Source of the DNA: Paraplanobispora siamensis | Lineage (GTDB): Bacteria > Actinomycetota > Actinomycetes > Streptosporangiales > Streptosporangiaceae | DNA: 64,000 nt | Reading direction: 5' to 3' | NCBI RefSeq assembly: GCF_016863175.1 | Contig: NZ_BOOJ01000037.1 | Coordinates: 100,291 to 164,290 of the forward strand | Shown: piece after piece, positions 49,664-59,700 of the stretch | Position numbering within the stretch: the first letter of the stretch is position 1 | Layout of the letters: every line of letters starts with the position of its first letter | The notes under the pieces: model-generated | The model's input: only the letters and a program-made list of their open reading frames with translations | Databases searched by the model: none | What the model was told of the DNA's origin: nothing | Position numbers and translations under genes: made by a program

Positions 49664-50575
49664 ATGTGCTACGGCTACGGTCCCGACAGCTACCGCCCCA
49701 GCAGGAGGTCCGTGCTCGCCGCGGGCCTCGGGCTGGGCGCCGGCGCCCTCGCCGCCGCCTCTCCCGCCGCCGCGGCCACACCGCCCCACCACCACGGCAG
49801 GGACCGCGTCCCGCCGGGCCAGATCAGCATCCAGCTGTGGACCGTGCGCGACGACCTCGCCCAGGACTACGACGCCACCCTCGCCTACCTGGCCGGGATC
49901 GGCTACCCGAAGGTCGAGCTCGCGCTCGGCTACTTCGGCCGTACGGCGCAGCAGCTGCGCGCGTTCCTCGACGGGCTGGGCATCCGCGCGAGCTCCAGCC
50001 ACGACGGTCTCAGCCCCGACGACGCCGCGCTGGAAACGAAGATCGCCAACGCGGTCACCCTCGGCCAGACCTACATGGTCGTGCCGTACCTGGCCTCCGA
50101 CAGCCTGGACCAGTGGAAGGCCTGGGCCGAGCGGATGAACGTCGAGGCGGCGGCCGCCCGCAGGGCGGGGCTGCGCTACGGCTATCACAACCACGCCCAC
50201 GAGTTCACGACCGACCTCGGGGGCGGCAGGACGCCGTGGGACGTGCTCACCTCCGAGCTCGACCCGCGCCTGGTCCACCTGGAGATCGACATCTACTGGG
50301 CGGTCACCGGCGGGGTGGGGCGCGGCGTGGCCGATCCGGTCCGCTTCGCGATCGACGTCATCCGCAAGGCGCCGCAGCGGGTGCTGCAGTATCACGTCAA
50401 GGACCGCCACCTCGACGGTGACATGGCCGACCTCGGCACCGGGACCATCGACTTCCGGCGGGTCTTCGACGCGCACCGGGTGAGGGAGTACATCGTCGAG
50501 AACGACACCCCCGACGTGACCCCCCGGCGGACGGCGGAGGTCGGGTACCGCTATCTGCGCAAGCTGAGGTTCTAG
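49664..50575 (+). CDS. Tat-exported sugar phosphate isomerase/epimerase-like TIM barrel
   Basis: 303 aa with a twin-arginine signal (SRRSVLAAGLGLGAGALAAA). The mature AP-endonuclease-2-type TIM barrel includes 'GQISIQLWTVRDDLAQDYDA', 'GLRYGYHNHAHEFTTDLGGG' (metal His/Glu), 'VHLEIDIYWAVTGGVGRGVA' and 'RVLQYHVKDRHLDGDMADLG'. AGGAGA lies just upstream of the ATG. Only 9 bp separate it from the secreted dehydrogenase, so the two are cotranscribed and probably act on related extracellular sugars. Exact substrate unknown. Confidence 0.9.
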   Translation: MCYGYGPDSYRPSRRSVLAAGLGLGAGALAAASPAAAATPPHHHGRDRVPPGQISIQLWTVRDDLAQDYDATLAYLAGIGYPKVELALGYFGRTAQQLRAFLDGLGIRASSSHDGLSPDDAALETKIANAVTLGQTYMVVPYLASDSLDQWKAWAERMNVEAAAARRAGLRYGYHNHAHEFTTDLGGGRTPWDVLTSELDPRLVHLEIDIYWAVTGGVGRGVADPVRFAIDVIRKAPQRVLQYHVKDRHLDGDMADLGTGTIDFRRVFDAHRVREYIVENDTPDVTPRRTAEVGYRYLRKLRF

Positions 50576-50610
50576 GTCCCGGTGCGGCGCGACCGGTCGC
50601 TCCGGCCGTC

Positions 50611-50658
50611 CACGGCCCGGGCGGGGCGGCCGGTCACGGCCCGGGCGGGGCGGCCGGT
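50611..50658. repeat. 24-bp perfect tandem duplication at a gene end
   Basis: A 24-bp unit beginning CACGGCCCGGGCGGGG is duplicated (50611-50634, 50635-50658). The stop codon of the glycosylase gene (50634-50636) sits at the junction, so its last residues (Pro/Gly-rich) come from the repeat. Confidence 0.85.
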
Positions 50659-51521
50659 CGCGCCGAGGCCCTGAACAGGAAGGAGGCCCAGGAGCGGTAG
50701 GGCCGCCACGCCTCGGCCAGCTTCCGGTACGCGGACGGCGGCGCGTCCTCCGGCAGGCCGTACGCCTCACGCAGGATCGCGAACAGGCGCGGCTCGTCGC
50801 CGGGGAACGCGTCCGGCGCGCCCGCGCCGCGGATCAGGATCAGGCCCGCGGAGAACGGTCCCACACCGGGCAGGGCGCGCAGCTCGGCCAGGGCCTTGTC
50901 CGGGTCGAGGGCGCGCAGGTGCTCGGCGGTGAGCACGCCGTCGAGCGCCGCGCGCGCCAGGCCGCGCAGCCACTCCTCCTTCTGCGCGGGCAGGCCGAGA
51001 CCGCCGGCCTCCAGCAGGCTCACGGGCGGAGGGAAGGCCGTGCAGGCCGTCCCGTCGACGTCGACCTTCGCGCCGTACCGCTCCGCGATGCGCTGCTTGA
51101 TCCGGGAGGCGATCAGCATGGACGAGCGCTGCACGATCACCGCCCAGCACGCCGCCTCCCACGGGCTCCAGAAGCCCACCGGCCGCAGACCGGGGCTGCG
51201 CCGCCGCAACTCGCCGAGGACCGGATCGGCCGCCCCGAGCCCGGCGAAACCGGTGCCGTCCACGTCGAGGGAGAGGATCCGCGCCACCTCTCCCCGGATC
51301 CCCGGCCCCGCGGCCCGCGTCGTGGTGACGGCGACCCCGCCCGGCGCGGCGGTCACGGTCACCCCGATCGGCAGCCAGTCGGCCTCGGCGCAGTAGGCGA
51401 AGCGCAGCGCCCGCCCGTCGGAGGGCAGCGCGCTGGTGGGCGGCCAGTCCTCAACGAAGCGCAGCTGGGCGCCGAGATCGTACGGCCCCTCGGCGGCGAG
51501 TGAGAATCCGTGCGTGGTCAT
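50634..51521 (-). CDS. DNA-3-methyladenine glycosylase 2-family protein (AlkA-like)
   Basis: 295 aa. The HhH-GPD fold is seen in ELRALPGVGPFSAGLILIRG (helix-hairpin-helix) followed by Asp in APDAFPGDEPRLFAIL at the catalytic position. The N-terminus has the AlkA_N-like beta domain. It lacks the iron-sulfur cluster of other HhH glycosylases. The expected role is excision of alkylated bases. Convergent with the TIM-barrel gene and divergent from trpD. Confidence 0.87.
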   Translation of the reverse strand: MTTHGFSLAAEGPYDLGAQLRFVEDWPPTSALPSDGRALRFAYCAEADWLPIGVTVTAAPGGVAVTTTRAAGPGIRGEVARILSLDVDGTGFAGLGAADPVLGELRRRSPGLRPVGFWSPWEAACWAVIVQRSSMLIASRIKQRIAERYGAKVDVDGTACTAFPPPVSLLEAGGLGLPAQKEEWLRGLARAALDGVLTAEHLRALDPDKALAELRALPGVGPFSAGLILIRGAGAPDAFPGDEPRLFAILREAYGLPEDAPPSAYRKLAEAWRPYRSWASFLFRASARPAAPPGP

Positions 51522-51641
51522 GTGCGCATGCTAGGAGGTCACCCCGACAAGGGGAGCCGTACGGGATCACGTGGATCGGACGCGGGCCGGTCGCTACGCT
51601 CGGGAGCTCCGGCCCGCCACTGCCGTACCGAGAGGACCCCG

Positions 51642-52700
51642 GTGACCGATCCCTCCCGCTCCTGGCCACGCCTGCTCGCAACGCTCCTGCGGGGGCGGGA
51701 CCTCACCGCGGACGACACCCGATGGGCCATGCGGCAGGTCATGGACGACGCGGCCGGGCCCGCCCAGCTGGCCGGGTTCCTGGTCGCCCTGCGCGCCAAG
51801 GGTGAGAGCACCGCGGAGCTGCGCGGGATGCTCGACGCGCTCATGGAGCGGGCCGTTCCCCTGCCGGTCGACGGCTCGGACGTCGTCGACATCGTCGGCA
51901 CCGGCGGCGACGGCGCCCACACCGTCAACGTGAGCACCATGGCGGCGATCGTCGTCGCGGCCGCCGGAGCCCCGGTCGTCAAGCACGGCGGCCGGTCGGC
52001 CTCCAGCAAGGCCGGTTCCGCCGACGTCCTGGAGGCCCTGGGCCTGTCGCTCGACCTCACGCCCGACGACGTCGCACGGTGCCTGCGCGAGGCCGGCATC
52101 GGTTTCACCTTCGCCCCGCGCTTCCATCACGGGCTGCGCCATGCCGGTCCGGTGCGCAAGGCGCTGGGCGTCCCCACCGCGATCAACTATCTGGCGCCGC
52201 TGACCAACCCCGCCGCTCCCCGCACCGCCCTCGTCGGCTGTTCCGACCACGGCCTCGCCCCGGTCCTGGCGGACGTGCTCGCCGAGCGGGGCACCGTCGC
52301 CCTGGTCGTGTGCGGGCAGGACGGCCTCGACGAGATAACCACCGCCGCGCCGACCGACGTCTGGCTCACCGACGGCGACGGCGTCCGGCGGGAGACGCTG
52401 GACACCGCCGACTTCGGGCTGGCGCGCAGCGCGCCGGACGCGCTCCGGGGCGGCGACGTCGCCTACAACGCCGCGGTCGTGCACCGGGTCCTGTCCGGCG
52501 AGCCGGGCGCCGCCCGCGACGCCGTCCTCGCCAACGCGGCCGGAGCACTCGCCGCCCACCGCGGTCTCGGCGCGGGCCTCCGCGACGCCTTCGCGACCGC
52601 TCTCGAGGATGCCCGCCACGCCGTCGACAGCGGCGCCGCCACCGCCACCCTGGAGAACTGGCTGAAGCTCGCGGCGACCCTGGCCGCCGAACGGCGCTGA
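51642..52700 (+). CDS. trpD: Anthranilate phosphoribosyltransferase
   Basis: A 352-aa enzyme transferring phosphoribose to anthranilate in tryptophan synthesis. Motifs: DIVGTGGDGAHTVNVSTMAA (PRPP loop), APVVKHGGRSASSKAGSADV (KHGNR-like; Arg in place of Asn in the usual KHGNR spacing), and 'FAPRFHHGLRHAGPVRKALG'. GTG at 51642 follows AGAGGA; the open frame back to 51510 lacks coding character. It is not beside other trp genes, which is common in actinomycetes. Confidence 0.94.
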   Translation: MTDPSRSWPRLLATLLRGRDLTADDTRWAMRQVMDDAAGPAQLAGFLVALRAKGESTAELRGMLDALMERAVPLPVDGSDVVDIVGTGGDGAHTVNVSTMAAIVVAAAGAPVVKHGGRSASSKAGSADVLEALGLSLDLTPDDVARCLREAGIGFTFAPRFHHGLRHAGPVRKALGVPTAINYLAPLTNPAAPRTALVGCSDHGLAPVLADVLAERGTVALVVCGQDGLDEITTAAPTDVWLTDGDGVRRETLDTADFGLARSAPDALRGGDVAYNAAVVHRVLSGEPGAARDAVLANAAGALAAHRGLGAGLRDAFATALEDARHAVDSGAATATLENWLKLAATLAAERR

Positions 52701-52716
52701 GGCTCGCGGGGCCGCC

Positions 52717-52769
52717 GGAGCTCGCGGAGCTCGCGGAGCTCGCGGAGCTCGCGGAGCTCGCGGAGCTCG
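52717..52769. repeat. 9-bp tandem repeat (CTCGCGGAG, about 6 copies)
   Basis: Five perfect copies of CTCGCGGAG (52721-52765) flanked by partial units, just after trpD. Each unit junction makes a SacI-like GAGCTC palindrome, so the transcript can fold on itself. Read on the minus strand it encodes Glu-Leu-Arg repeats in a shadow frame. Confidence 0.9.
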
Positions 52770-52903
52770 GGAAAGGCTGTCGGGAAAAAGTCCGGGTTCT
52801 GTCGCCCCGTCACTTCTTTCACATTAGACTTCAGCCCTCTCTTGAATCGCATCTGGGGAGAAAAGGGGCCGCCGGAAGGCCAGTTCCGGCGGTCCCGCCT
52901 TTC

Positions 52904-54112
52904 TCAGCCCACCGGGGCCGGTCGCCACGGATCGACGACCCTGTCCCCGTAGGCGATCTCTCCGGCGCCGGCGAAGGCGGCCAGCTCGGCCACCGCCAGG
53001 CCGACCGCCCCGGTGGTCACCTCGTCCGCGGGCGTGTCCGGCTCGGGGAACACCCCTTCGATCTCCAGCAGTCTCCGGCGGCGGTCCAGGCGCGGCACGA
53101 GCCTGCCGGCCAGCCGCTCGCCGTGCAGGATCGGCATGATGTAGTGGCCGTACCGCCGCTTGTGCTTGGGCACGTACATCTCCGTGCGGAACGTGAAACC
53201 CCACAGGCGCACGGTCCGCTCCCGGTCGCAGATGAGGTTGTCGAACGGCGACAGCAGCGTGGTGCGCGGCTGCCAGGGGCGCTCCAGCAGGTCCAGGACG
53301 TCACGGTGGACGTACCACCGCTCGGCGCCGCCCTCGACCTCGGCGGGCAGGACCCGGCCCGCCGCCTCCAGCTCGGCCAGCACCCCGGCCAGGCCGGGAT
53401 AGCGGTCGCGGACGAAGTGCCGCTCGATGTCGGCGGCGCGGGCCACGCCGAGTGCCCGGAGAGCGTGCTCGGCGGCCCGGGTGACCGCCTCCTCCTGCGT
53501 CAGCGGCTCGGTGGCCACCCACTCCGGCAGCCGGCGCCCGGTCAGGTCCCACAGCCGTCTGCGCCCCTCGCGCCCCGCCACCATGATCTGGCCCTGGAAC
53601 CACAGGAAGTCCAGCATCCGCTCGACGTTGCGCCCGTTGGTCCACCCGCTCGACTGCCACGGCACGGCCGCGAGGTCCTCGAAGCCGCCGACCGGCAGCG
53701 GCCCCTCCTGGCGCAACCGGTCGAGCACGTGCCGCCGCAGCACGTCGTTGGCCTCCATCCAGGCGTGGACCTGCCCGCCGGGCCGCGCGTAGCCGCGCAT
53801 CATGACCTGGTGGATCGGATAGTCCTCGGCCAGCACGATCGAGGCGGCGTGGGCCCAGTACTCGAACAGCCACCGCTCCCGCCACAGCAGCGCGTCGAGA
53901 TCGGCCGGATCGTAGCCGCCCACCCTGCTCCAGAGCACCAGCAGGTGGCTGCGCGCCACCACGTTGACCGGGTCGAGCTGCAGGCAGCGCAGCGTCCGCA
54001 GCACCTGCCGCAACCCCTCGGGGTCACCGCCGGGCCGGGGACCGGCCAGATGCTGACAGCTCACGGCCAGACGCCGCGCGGACTCCAGGCTGAGGGACAG
54101 GGGGTGCGCCAT
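52904..54112 (-). CDS. AlkX/YcaQ-like winged-helix DNA glycosylase (crosslink-repair family)
   Basis: A 402-aa HTH_42 protein. The catalytic QxD motif of the YcaQ subgroup is present in LRCLQLDPVNVVARSHLLVL (Gln-Leu-Asp), and the C-terminal family signature reads LLSPFDNLICDRERTVRLWG then FRTEMYVPKHKRRYGHYIMP. YcaQ proteins unhook interstrand crosslinks and excise N7-alkylguanine. The QxD form, rather than QxQ, suggests the housekeeping AlkX type, not a self-resistance AlkZ. Confidence 0.9.
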   Translation of the reverse strand: MAHPLSLSLESARRLAVSCQHLAGPRPGGDPEGLRQVLRTLRCLQLDPVNVVARSHLLVLWSRVGGYDPADLDALLWRERWLFEYWAHAASIVLAEDYPIHQVMMRGYARPGGQVHAWMEANDVLRRHVLDRLRQEGPLPVGGFEDLAAVPWQSSGWTNGRNVERMLDFLWFQGQIMVAGREGRRRLWDLTGRRLPEWVATEPLTQEEAVTRAAEHALRALGVARAADIERHFVRDRYPGLAGVLAELEAAGRVLPAEVEGGAERWYVHRDVLDLLERPWQPRTTLLSPFDNLICDRERTVRLWGFTFRTEMYVPKHKRRYGHYIMPILHGERLAGRLVPRLDRRRRLLEIEGVFPEPDTPADEVTTGAVGLAVAELAAFAGAGEIAYGDRVVDPWRPAPVG

Positions 54113-54222
54113 GGCCGACGAGTTTAATCGAAAGGGCGTTCGATGTGCGGCCGATCCGCCGATGCGGGTGATCGCGCTCCCGGCCGCGTGTCATTCGTAC
54201 GGCGTGTCATCCGTGCGGTGCG

Positions 54223-54795
54223 TCATCCGTAGCACGCGGTCGCCGTCCCGTGCGGCTCCGCCATGTGCATCGCCAGCAGGTACAGCCCGAGGACGAGAGC
54301 CGGTGACAACCACGCGGTCACCCGTGAACGGCGGCCGACGGAGAGCAGCACCAGCAGGACGACCGTGGCCGAGACGGCGAGCACGGTCGAGAGCGACTCC
54401 AGTCCCGGAGCGGGCGCGTTCAGCGCGTCGAAGGAGCAGGCCGTACCGGTGCCGCGGCGCGCGTCGTTGCGGGCGATGGAGTGGACCAGAGCGGCCATTC
54501 CCCCCAGCAGCCATGCGGCCACCGCGAGGATCATGCCCGGCAGGCCGCCTCTGACCGGCGTGCCCGCACCGCCGCGTCGCGCCAGGGTGTTGTGGACGAC
54601 CATCAGCACGACCAGGATCACGACCGCCGCCGTGACGACCACCGCCACCGCGCTCCAGTACGGCGTGCGCGACTCCTGGTCCTGGGCGAACCAGGACCAG
54701 GCCGCCCCCGCAACCACCAGCGCGGTCCATCCCCCGGCGATCGCCGCCACCTCGCCGCGGAGCCGCGGCTCGCGGTCCTCTCCCGTGAACGTCAT
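54223..54795 (-). CDS. Four-helix integral membrane protein, unknown function
   Basis: 190 aa with four hydrophobic segments: 'GGWTALVVAGAAWSWFAQ', 'SAVAVVVTAAVVILVVLMVV', 'MILAVAAWLLGGMAALVHSI', and paired C-terminal helices ('LAVSATVVLLVLLSVG', 'LSPALVLGLYLLAMHMA'). A two-Cys exterior loop (TACSFDALNAP) and a terminal ATACYG are visible. No recognised motif. Confidence 0.75.
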   Translation of the reverse strand: MTFTGEDREPRLRGEVAAIAGGWTALVVAGAAWSWFAQDQESRTPYWSAVAVVVTAAVVILVVLMVVHNTLARRGGAGTPVRGGLPGMILAVAAWLLGGMAALVHSIARNDARRGTGTACSFDALNAPAPGLESLSTVLAVSATVVLLVLLSVGRRSRVTAWLSPALVLGLYLLAMHMAEPHGTATACYG

Positions 54796-54856
54796 GCCGA
54801 CGACGCTAGACAGATCCCGCGGGGAGACAACGATCTCCGGCGGAAAGTGAAGCACA

Positions 54857-55423
54857 TCACGATCGCCGCAGCGCCCGCCGTACCTCCATCAGGGCGAACC
54901 CGAGCAGGTTGAGCCCCCGCCACAGCTCCGGACGCCCGGCCCGCTCGTCGTCGGCGGCCAGGCCGATCCCCCAGATCCGGTCCAGCGGGCTCGCCTCGAC
55001 CAGCACCCGCTCGCCGGTGCCCAGCAGGAACTCCCCCAGCTCGGGGTTCTGGCCGAACTTGGCCAGGTTGCCGCGGACCACGAGGTCGAAGCGGGCCGCC
55101 CTCCAGATCTCGTCGTCGAAGCCGCGCACCCGCCGCCCCAGGTCCTTGGCCTCCTTGGGGTGCCCGGCCGCCACGATCTGCGCCGCGGTCTCCTCGTCGC
55201 CGAACAGCCGGGCCTTGCCGGCCATCATGAAGTGCTCGGCGGTGCGGTAGACGGTCCCGTCCACGGTGAAGTCGGCCGGCCACCACTGCGACAGGCATCC
55301 GGCGCCGGCCCCGCCGGACCGCGGCGGCCGATGCCCCCAGAACATCAGATATCTGACCCGCTCGCCCCGCTCCACCGCCGCGACCAGATCCGCCACGTCA
55401 CGCACGTCCGTCACCTCCGTCAT
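54857..55423 (-). CDS. NADAR-family protein (N-glycosidase, YbiA-like)
   Basis: 188 aa with NADAR motifs: YLMFWGHRP, LSQWWPADFTVDGTVYRTAE (catalytic Trp/Glu region), HFMMAGKARLFGD, and C-terminal KFGQNPELGEFLLGTGERVL followed by ASPLDRIWGIGL. Family members hydrolyse riboflavin intermediates or remove ADP-ribose from DNA guanine. Start MTEVTDVRD at 55423; ATG 12 bp upstream is possible. It stands alone, divergent from the BrkB gene. Confidence 0.93.
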   Translation of the reverse strand: MTEVTDVRDVADLVAAVERGERVRYLMFWGHRPPRSGGAGAGCLSQWWPADFTVDGTVYRTAEHFMMAGKARLFGDEETAAQIVAAGHPKEAKDLGRRVRGFDDEIWRAARFDLVVRGNLAKFGQNPELGEFLLGTGERVLVEASPLDRIWGIGLAADDERAGRPELWRGLNLLGFALMEVRRALRRS

Positions 55424-55520
55424 GTGCGCCACCATCCCAGATCGCCACCGGTCCCGGCCAGCCGGTTTTCCGGCCCCGGGACCGGATGGAAGAGGGCGGA
55501 CGTGGGTAGAGTTCGCTGTC

Positions 55521-56720
55521 ATGACGGCCACCGCGAGGACGAGCCGGCGGGCCGGCGGGCTCGCCCGGGGGTGGACTCGGGCGCGGGACCGGTACGGCTG
55601 GCTCGACCACCTCGTCCGGGCCGGTGTCCACTACGACCGCGTCGACGGGGGCCGCCTGTCGGCCGGGATGACCTACTACGCGTTCTACGCCGTCTTCGCC
55701 CTGGCCCTGCTCGGTTTCGTGATCCTGGGGCACGTGTTCGACACCCCCGCCGCGCTGCGCGAGGTGGAGCGCTATCTGAGCGACACCTTCCCCCGGCTGG
55801 ACGTCTCGGCGCTGCTGGCCGCCAGGGACACGGCGGGAGTGATCGTCACCGTCGGCCTCCCGCTGACCGGCCTGTTCTGGATCGACTCCATGCGCTCGTC
55901 CATCCGGGCCGTCTGGGGCCTGGAGCAGTACCCGGGCAACTTCTTCCTGCGCTGGCTGATCGACCTGGGCGTGCTGCTCACGCTCGGGCTGCTGCTGTCG
56001 ATCTCGCTGACCCTGTCCTTCGGCGCCCAGGCGGCGCTGACCTGGCTGGCCGGTGAGACGGTCGGGGCCGAGGCGCAGTCGGCGCAGCTGACGCTGTCGG
56101 TGGTCGCCTTCGTGCTCGGCATCGGCGTCAACTTCCTGCTGTCGACGGCGTTGCTGACGCTGACCCCCCGCCTGCGCCTGTCGCCGCGCCGGGTCGCCGG
56201 TCCGGCCCTGATCATCACGATCGGGCTGGAGCTGCTCAAGACGATCGGGCAGGCCTACTTCAACCTCAGCGCGGCGAACCCGGCCTATCACGTCGTGGCG
56301 GGCGCGGTGGGCATGCTGCTGTTCCTGAAGCTGCTCAACGTGCTCATCCTGTTCGCCGCCTCGCACGCCGCGACCGGCCACCGCGGCACGGTCGTCGACC
56401 TGACCACCCGGCGGCCGATCGGCGAGCCGCGCACGGAGGTCGTCACCGCGCCGGCGATCCCCACGGTCAAGGAGGATCCCCCGGCGCAGGACGGACCGCC
56501 GGAGCCCGGATCGGCGCAGGACGGACCGGCGCAGGACGGACCGGCGCAGGACGGACCGGCGCAGGACGGACCATCGGAGTCCGGGCCGTCGGAGTCCGGG
56601 CCGTCGCCGGACGGGCCAGCGGAGGACGCACCGCCGCCGGAGCCGCGGCGGCCCGCCCCGCGCCGGTACGACTTCAGGTCGCGGCCGGGGCGTGGCGGCG
56701 CGGGGTCACGGCGGCCTTAA
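55521..56720 (+). CDS. YihY/BrkB-family membrane protein with repetitive acidic tail
   Basis: 399 aa. The YihY core has six helices over residues 45-290 ('GGRLSAGMTYYAFYAVFALA', 'GLPLTGLFWIDSMRSSIRAV', 'AYHVVAGAVGMLLFLKLLNV'). The last 100 residues are a disordered cytoplasmic tail with AQDGP repeats and Pro/Arg at the end, encoded by 15-bp DNA repeats. Function of the family is uncertain (despite the old 'RNase BN' name). A BTAD regulator starts 10 bp after the stop. Confidence 0.87.
   Translation: MTATARTSRRAGGLARGWTRARDRYGWLDHLVRAGVHYDRVDGGRLSAGMTYYAFYAVFALALLGFVILGHVFDTPAALREVERYLSDTFPRLDVSALLAARDTAGVIVTVGLPLTGLFWIDSMRSSIRAVWGLEQYPGNFFLRWLIDLGVLLTLGLLLSISLTLSFGAQAALTWLAGETVGAEAQSAQLTLSVVAFVLGIGVNFLLSTALLTLTPRLRLSPRRVAGPALIITIGLELLKTIGQAYFNLSAANPAYHVVAGAVGMLLFLKLLNVLILFAASHAATGHRGTVVDLTTRRPIGEPRTEVVTAPAIPTVKEDPPAQDGPPEPGSAQDGPAQDGPAQDGPAQDGPSESGPSESGPSPDGPAEDAPPPEPRRPAPRRYDFRSRPGRGGAGSRRP
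56514..56603. repeat. 15-bp in-frame tandem repeats in the BrkB tail
   Basis: Four units GCGCAGGACGGACCG (the last ends in A; 56514-56573) encode AQDGP, followed by two units TCGGAGTCCGGGCCG (56574-56603) encoding SESGP. All in frame, so length variation would be tolerated. Confidence 0.9.
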
Positions 56721-56730
56721 GGTCGGTCGT

Positions 56731-59700
56731 ATGCGCTTCGGAGTGCTGGGGCCGGTGACGGTCTGGACCGACCGGGGGGAGGCCGTGGCCGTCCCCGGGC
56801 TGAAGGTGCGCGCGCTGCTCGCCGACCTGCTCGCCCACGAGGGACGGGTGGTCTCCGTCGACCGGCTGGTCGACGACCTGTGGGAGGACGAGCCGCCCGC
56901 CAACCCGGCCGCCGCCCTGCAGGTGCGGGTCTCGCAGCTGCGCCGCGCGCTGGAGGACGCCGAGCCGGGCGGGAAGAACCTGGTCGTCTCACGGGCGCCC
57001 GGCTACGCGCTGCAGGCCGGTCCGGACGCGGTGGACGCCGCCCGCTTCGCGAAGCTGGTCCAGGAGGGCAGGCCCGCCGAGGCGCTGGAGCTGTGGCGGG
57101 GCGCCGCGTTCGCCGACTTCGCCGACGCCGCGTTCCTCCAGCCGGTGATCACTCGTCTGGAGGAGGCGCGGCTGGCCGCCGTGGAGGACCTCGCCGAGGC
57201 GCGGCTGGCCGCGGGCGAGCCGGTCGAGGTGTCCGAGCTGTCGGAGCTCGTGGCCCGGCACCCGCTCAGGGAGCGGCTGCGCGCCGTGCACATGAAGGCG
57301 CTCTACCGGGCCGGGCGGCAGAGCGAGGCACTGGCCGGCTACGGCGAGCTGCGCGACCGGCTCACCGAGGAGCTGGGGCTGGACCCCTCGCCCGAGCTGG
57401 CCCGGCTGTACGAGCGGATCCTGCGCCAGGACCCCGCGCTGAGCGCCGGGGGCGAGCGGCCGGCGACGAACCTGCCCGCCGCGGTCGGCGGCCTGATCGG
57501 GCGCGACGAGGCGATGGCCGAGATCGGCGCCCTGCTGGGGACCGAGCGGCTGGTCACGCTCGTCGGCTCGGGAGGCGTGGGCAAGACGAGCCTGGCGCTG
57601 GAGGTCGCGCGGCGGGCGGGCGACGGCTATCCCGGCGGCGCCTGGCTGGTCGAGCTGGCCTCCTACGACCGGCACACGCCGTCGCTGGCCGGCGCCGTGC
57701 TCGCCGCGCTCGGCGTCCGCGAGGACTCCGCGGCCACCCTGGACCGGCTCGTCGAGGCGCTGCGCGACCGGCGGCTGCTGCTGGTGCTCGACAACTGCGA
57801 ACACGTGGTCGACCAGGCCGCCAAGCTGGCCGACGCGCTGCTGCGCGCCGTACCCGGGCTGCGGATCCTGGCGACCAGCCGCGAGCCGCTGAACGTGGCC
57901 GGCGAGGTGCTGTGGAGCGTGCCCGCGCTGGAGCTGCCGGAGGGCTCCGAGCTGATCACGGTGGCCAGGTCCGACGCCGTGCGGCTGTTCGTGGCCCGCG
58001 CGACCGCCTCGGCTCGCGGGTTCACCCTCGACGCCGGCAACGCCGAGGCGGTCGCACAGCTGTGCCGCCGGCTCGACGGCATCCCGCTGGCGCTGGAGCT
58101 GGCCGCGACCCGGGTCAGGGCGCTGGGGATCCGGGAGCTCGTGGCCCGGCTGGACGACAGGTTCAAGCTGCTGGCGGGCTTCCAGCGCGGCGCCCCGGCG
58201 CGCCAGCAGACGCTGACGGCGATGATCGACTGGAGCTGGACGCTGCTCACCGCCCCCGAACGGGCGGTGCTGCGCCGCCTGGCCGTGCACGTCGACGGCT
58301 GCACGCTGGAGGCGGCCGAGGAGGTGTGCGCCGAGGACGGGATCGACGTGCTCGACCAGCTGGCCCGGCTGGTCGACCGGTCGCTGGTGGTGGTCGTGGA
58401 CGGGCCGTCGGGCGTGCGCTACCGGCTGCTGGAGTCGGTGGCGGCCTACTGCCTGCGCCGGCTGGAGGACGCCGGGGAGACGGAGCGGGTACGGCGGGCG
58501 CACGTCGGCTACTACCTCTCGCTCGCCGTACGGGCCGAGTCGCACCTGCGCGGCGGTGAGCAGGCGCACTGGATGCGGCGCCTGGACGCCGAGGCCGCGA
58601 ACCTGCGGGCCGCCCTCGACGCGGCTTCGGCGGCCGAGGCCCTGCGGCTGGTCGACGCGCTGGCGTGGTACTGGTTCCTGCGCGGCAGGCTCGGCGAGGG
58701 CAGGCGCGCGCTGGAGACCGCCCTGGCCGCCGCCGGAACGCCGCCCTCCGGGGGATCCATCGCGCACGGGCCCGCGTGGGAGCCCGCCGGGGGATCCGGG
58801 CCCGCCGGAGAGCGCGCTGCGGATCCGGCGACGGCGGAGCTCGCCGCCGGCCTGGCCGAGGCGGAGTTCGCCGCCGACCTGACCAGGGCGGAGTTCGCCG
58901 CCGGCCTGGCCAGGGCGCGTGCCTGGCACGCTGGATTCGGCTTGCTGCTCGGCGAGGAGGTCGACTGGGAGCCGGTCCTGGAGGGCATCGCCGATCCCGC
59001 CGACCGCGCCAGGGCGCAGTGGTTCCTGGGTCTGGCCGTGCCCGACACCCCGGCCTCGCAGGCACTGGTCGACCGCGCGCTGGTGACCTTCCGGGAGATC
59101 GGCGACCGGTGGGGCGTGGCGGCCGCGCTGAGCAGGCGCGCGCGTGACGCCTTCACCCTGCGCGACCTGGAGTCCCTGGAGCGCGACGGCGGCCGCAGCG
59201 CCGAGATGTTCCGGGAGCTGGGCGACCGCTGGGGCCTGCTGCAGGCCACCGAGTGGCTCGGCGGGCTGGCCGAGACCCGCGGCGACTACGCGGAGGCCAC
59301 CCGCCTGTTCACCGAGGACCTGCGGATGGCCGAGGAGCTCGGGCTGTGGCCGGACGCCGTGCGGCGGCTGGCGTGGCTGGGCTGGATGGCCGCGCACATC
59401 GGCGACTACGAGCCCGCCCTGGACTACTGCGAGCGGGCCCTGCGCCTGGCCACCGAGCAGGGCTACCGGGAGGGGCGGATCTTCGCGGAGATGGGGTACG
59501 GCCTGGCCGCCCGCCGGTCGGGCCGGCTGGAGCTGGCGCAGAAGCATCTCGACCGCCTCCTCGACGGCGTCCCGCGCGACGGCGAGCCCCAGCTCTTCCT
59601 GCCCACGGTCCTGGTCGAGCTGGGTTTCGTCCACAAGCTCCGGGGCGACCGCGAGGGCGCGCGCGAGCTGTTCCTGGAGGCGTTCGCCGCCGCCAGGAAG

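Noticed and set aside
47720..50770. A 1016-residue open frame on the minus strand opposite the sugar dehydrogenase and TIM-barrel genes
   Set aside because: Antisense shadow: Arg/Gly/Val/Asp-rich with no domains, while the plus strand holds two clear enzymes with signal peptides.
51510..51641. Longer start for trpD
   Set aside because: The extension (His/Arg/Ser-rich) lacks coding character and a ribosome site; GTG 51642 follows AGAGGA and gives the family's normal length.
52904..54112. Self-resistance DNA glycosylase for a genotoxic natural product
   Set aside because: The QxD motif matches the housekeeping YcaQ/AlkX subgroup, and no genotoxin biosynthesis genes are nearby.
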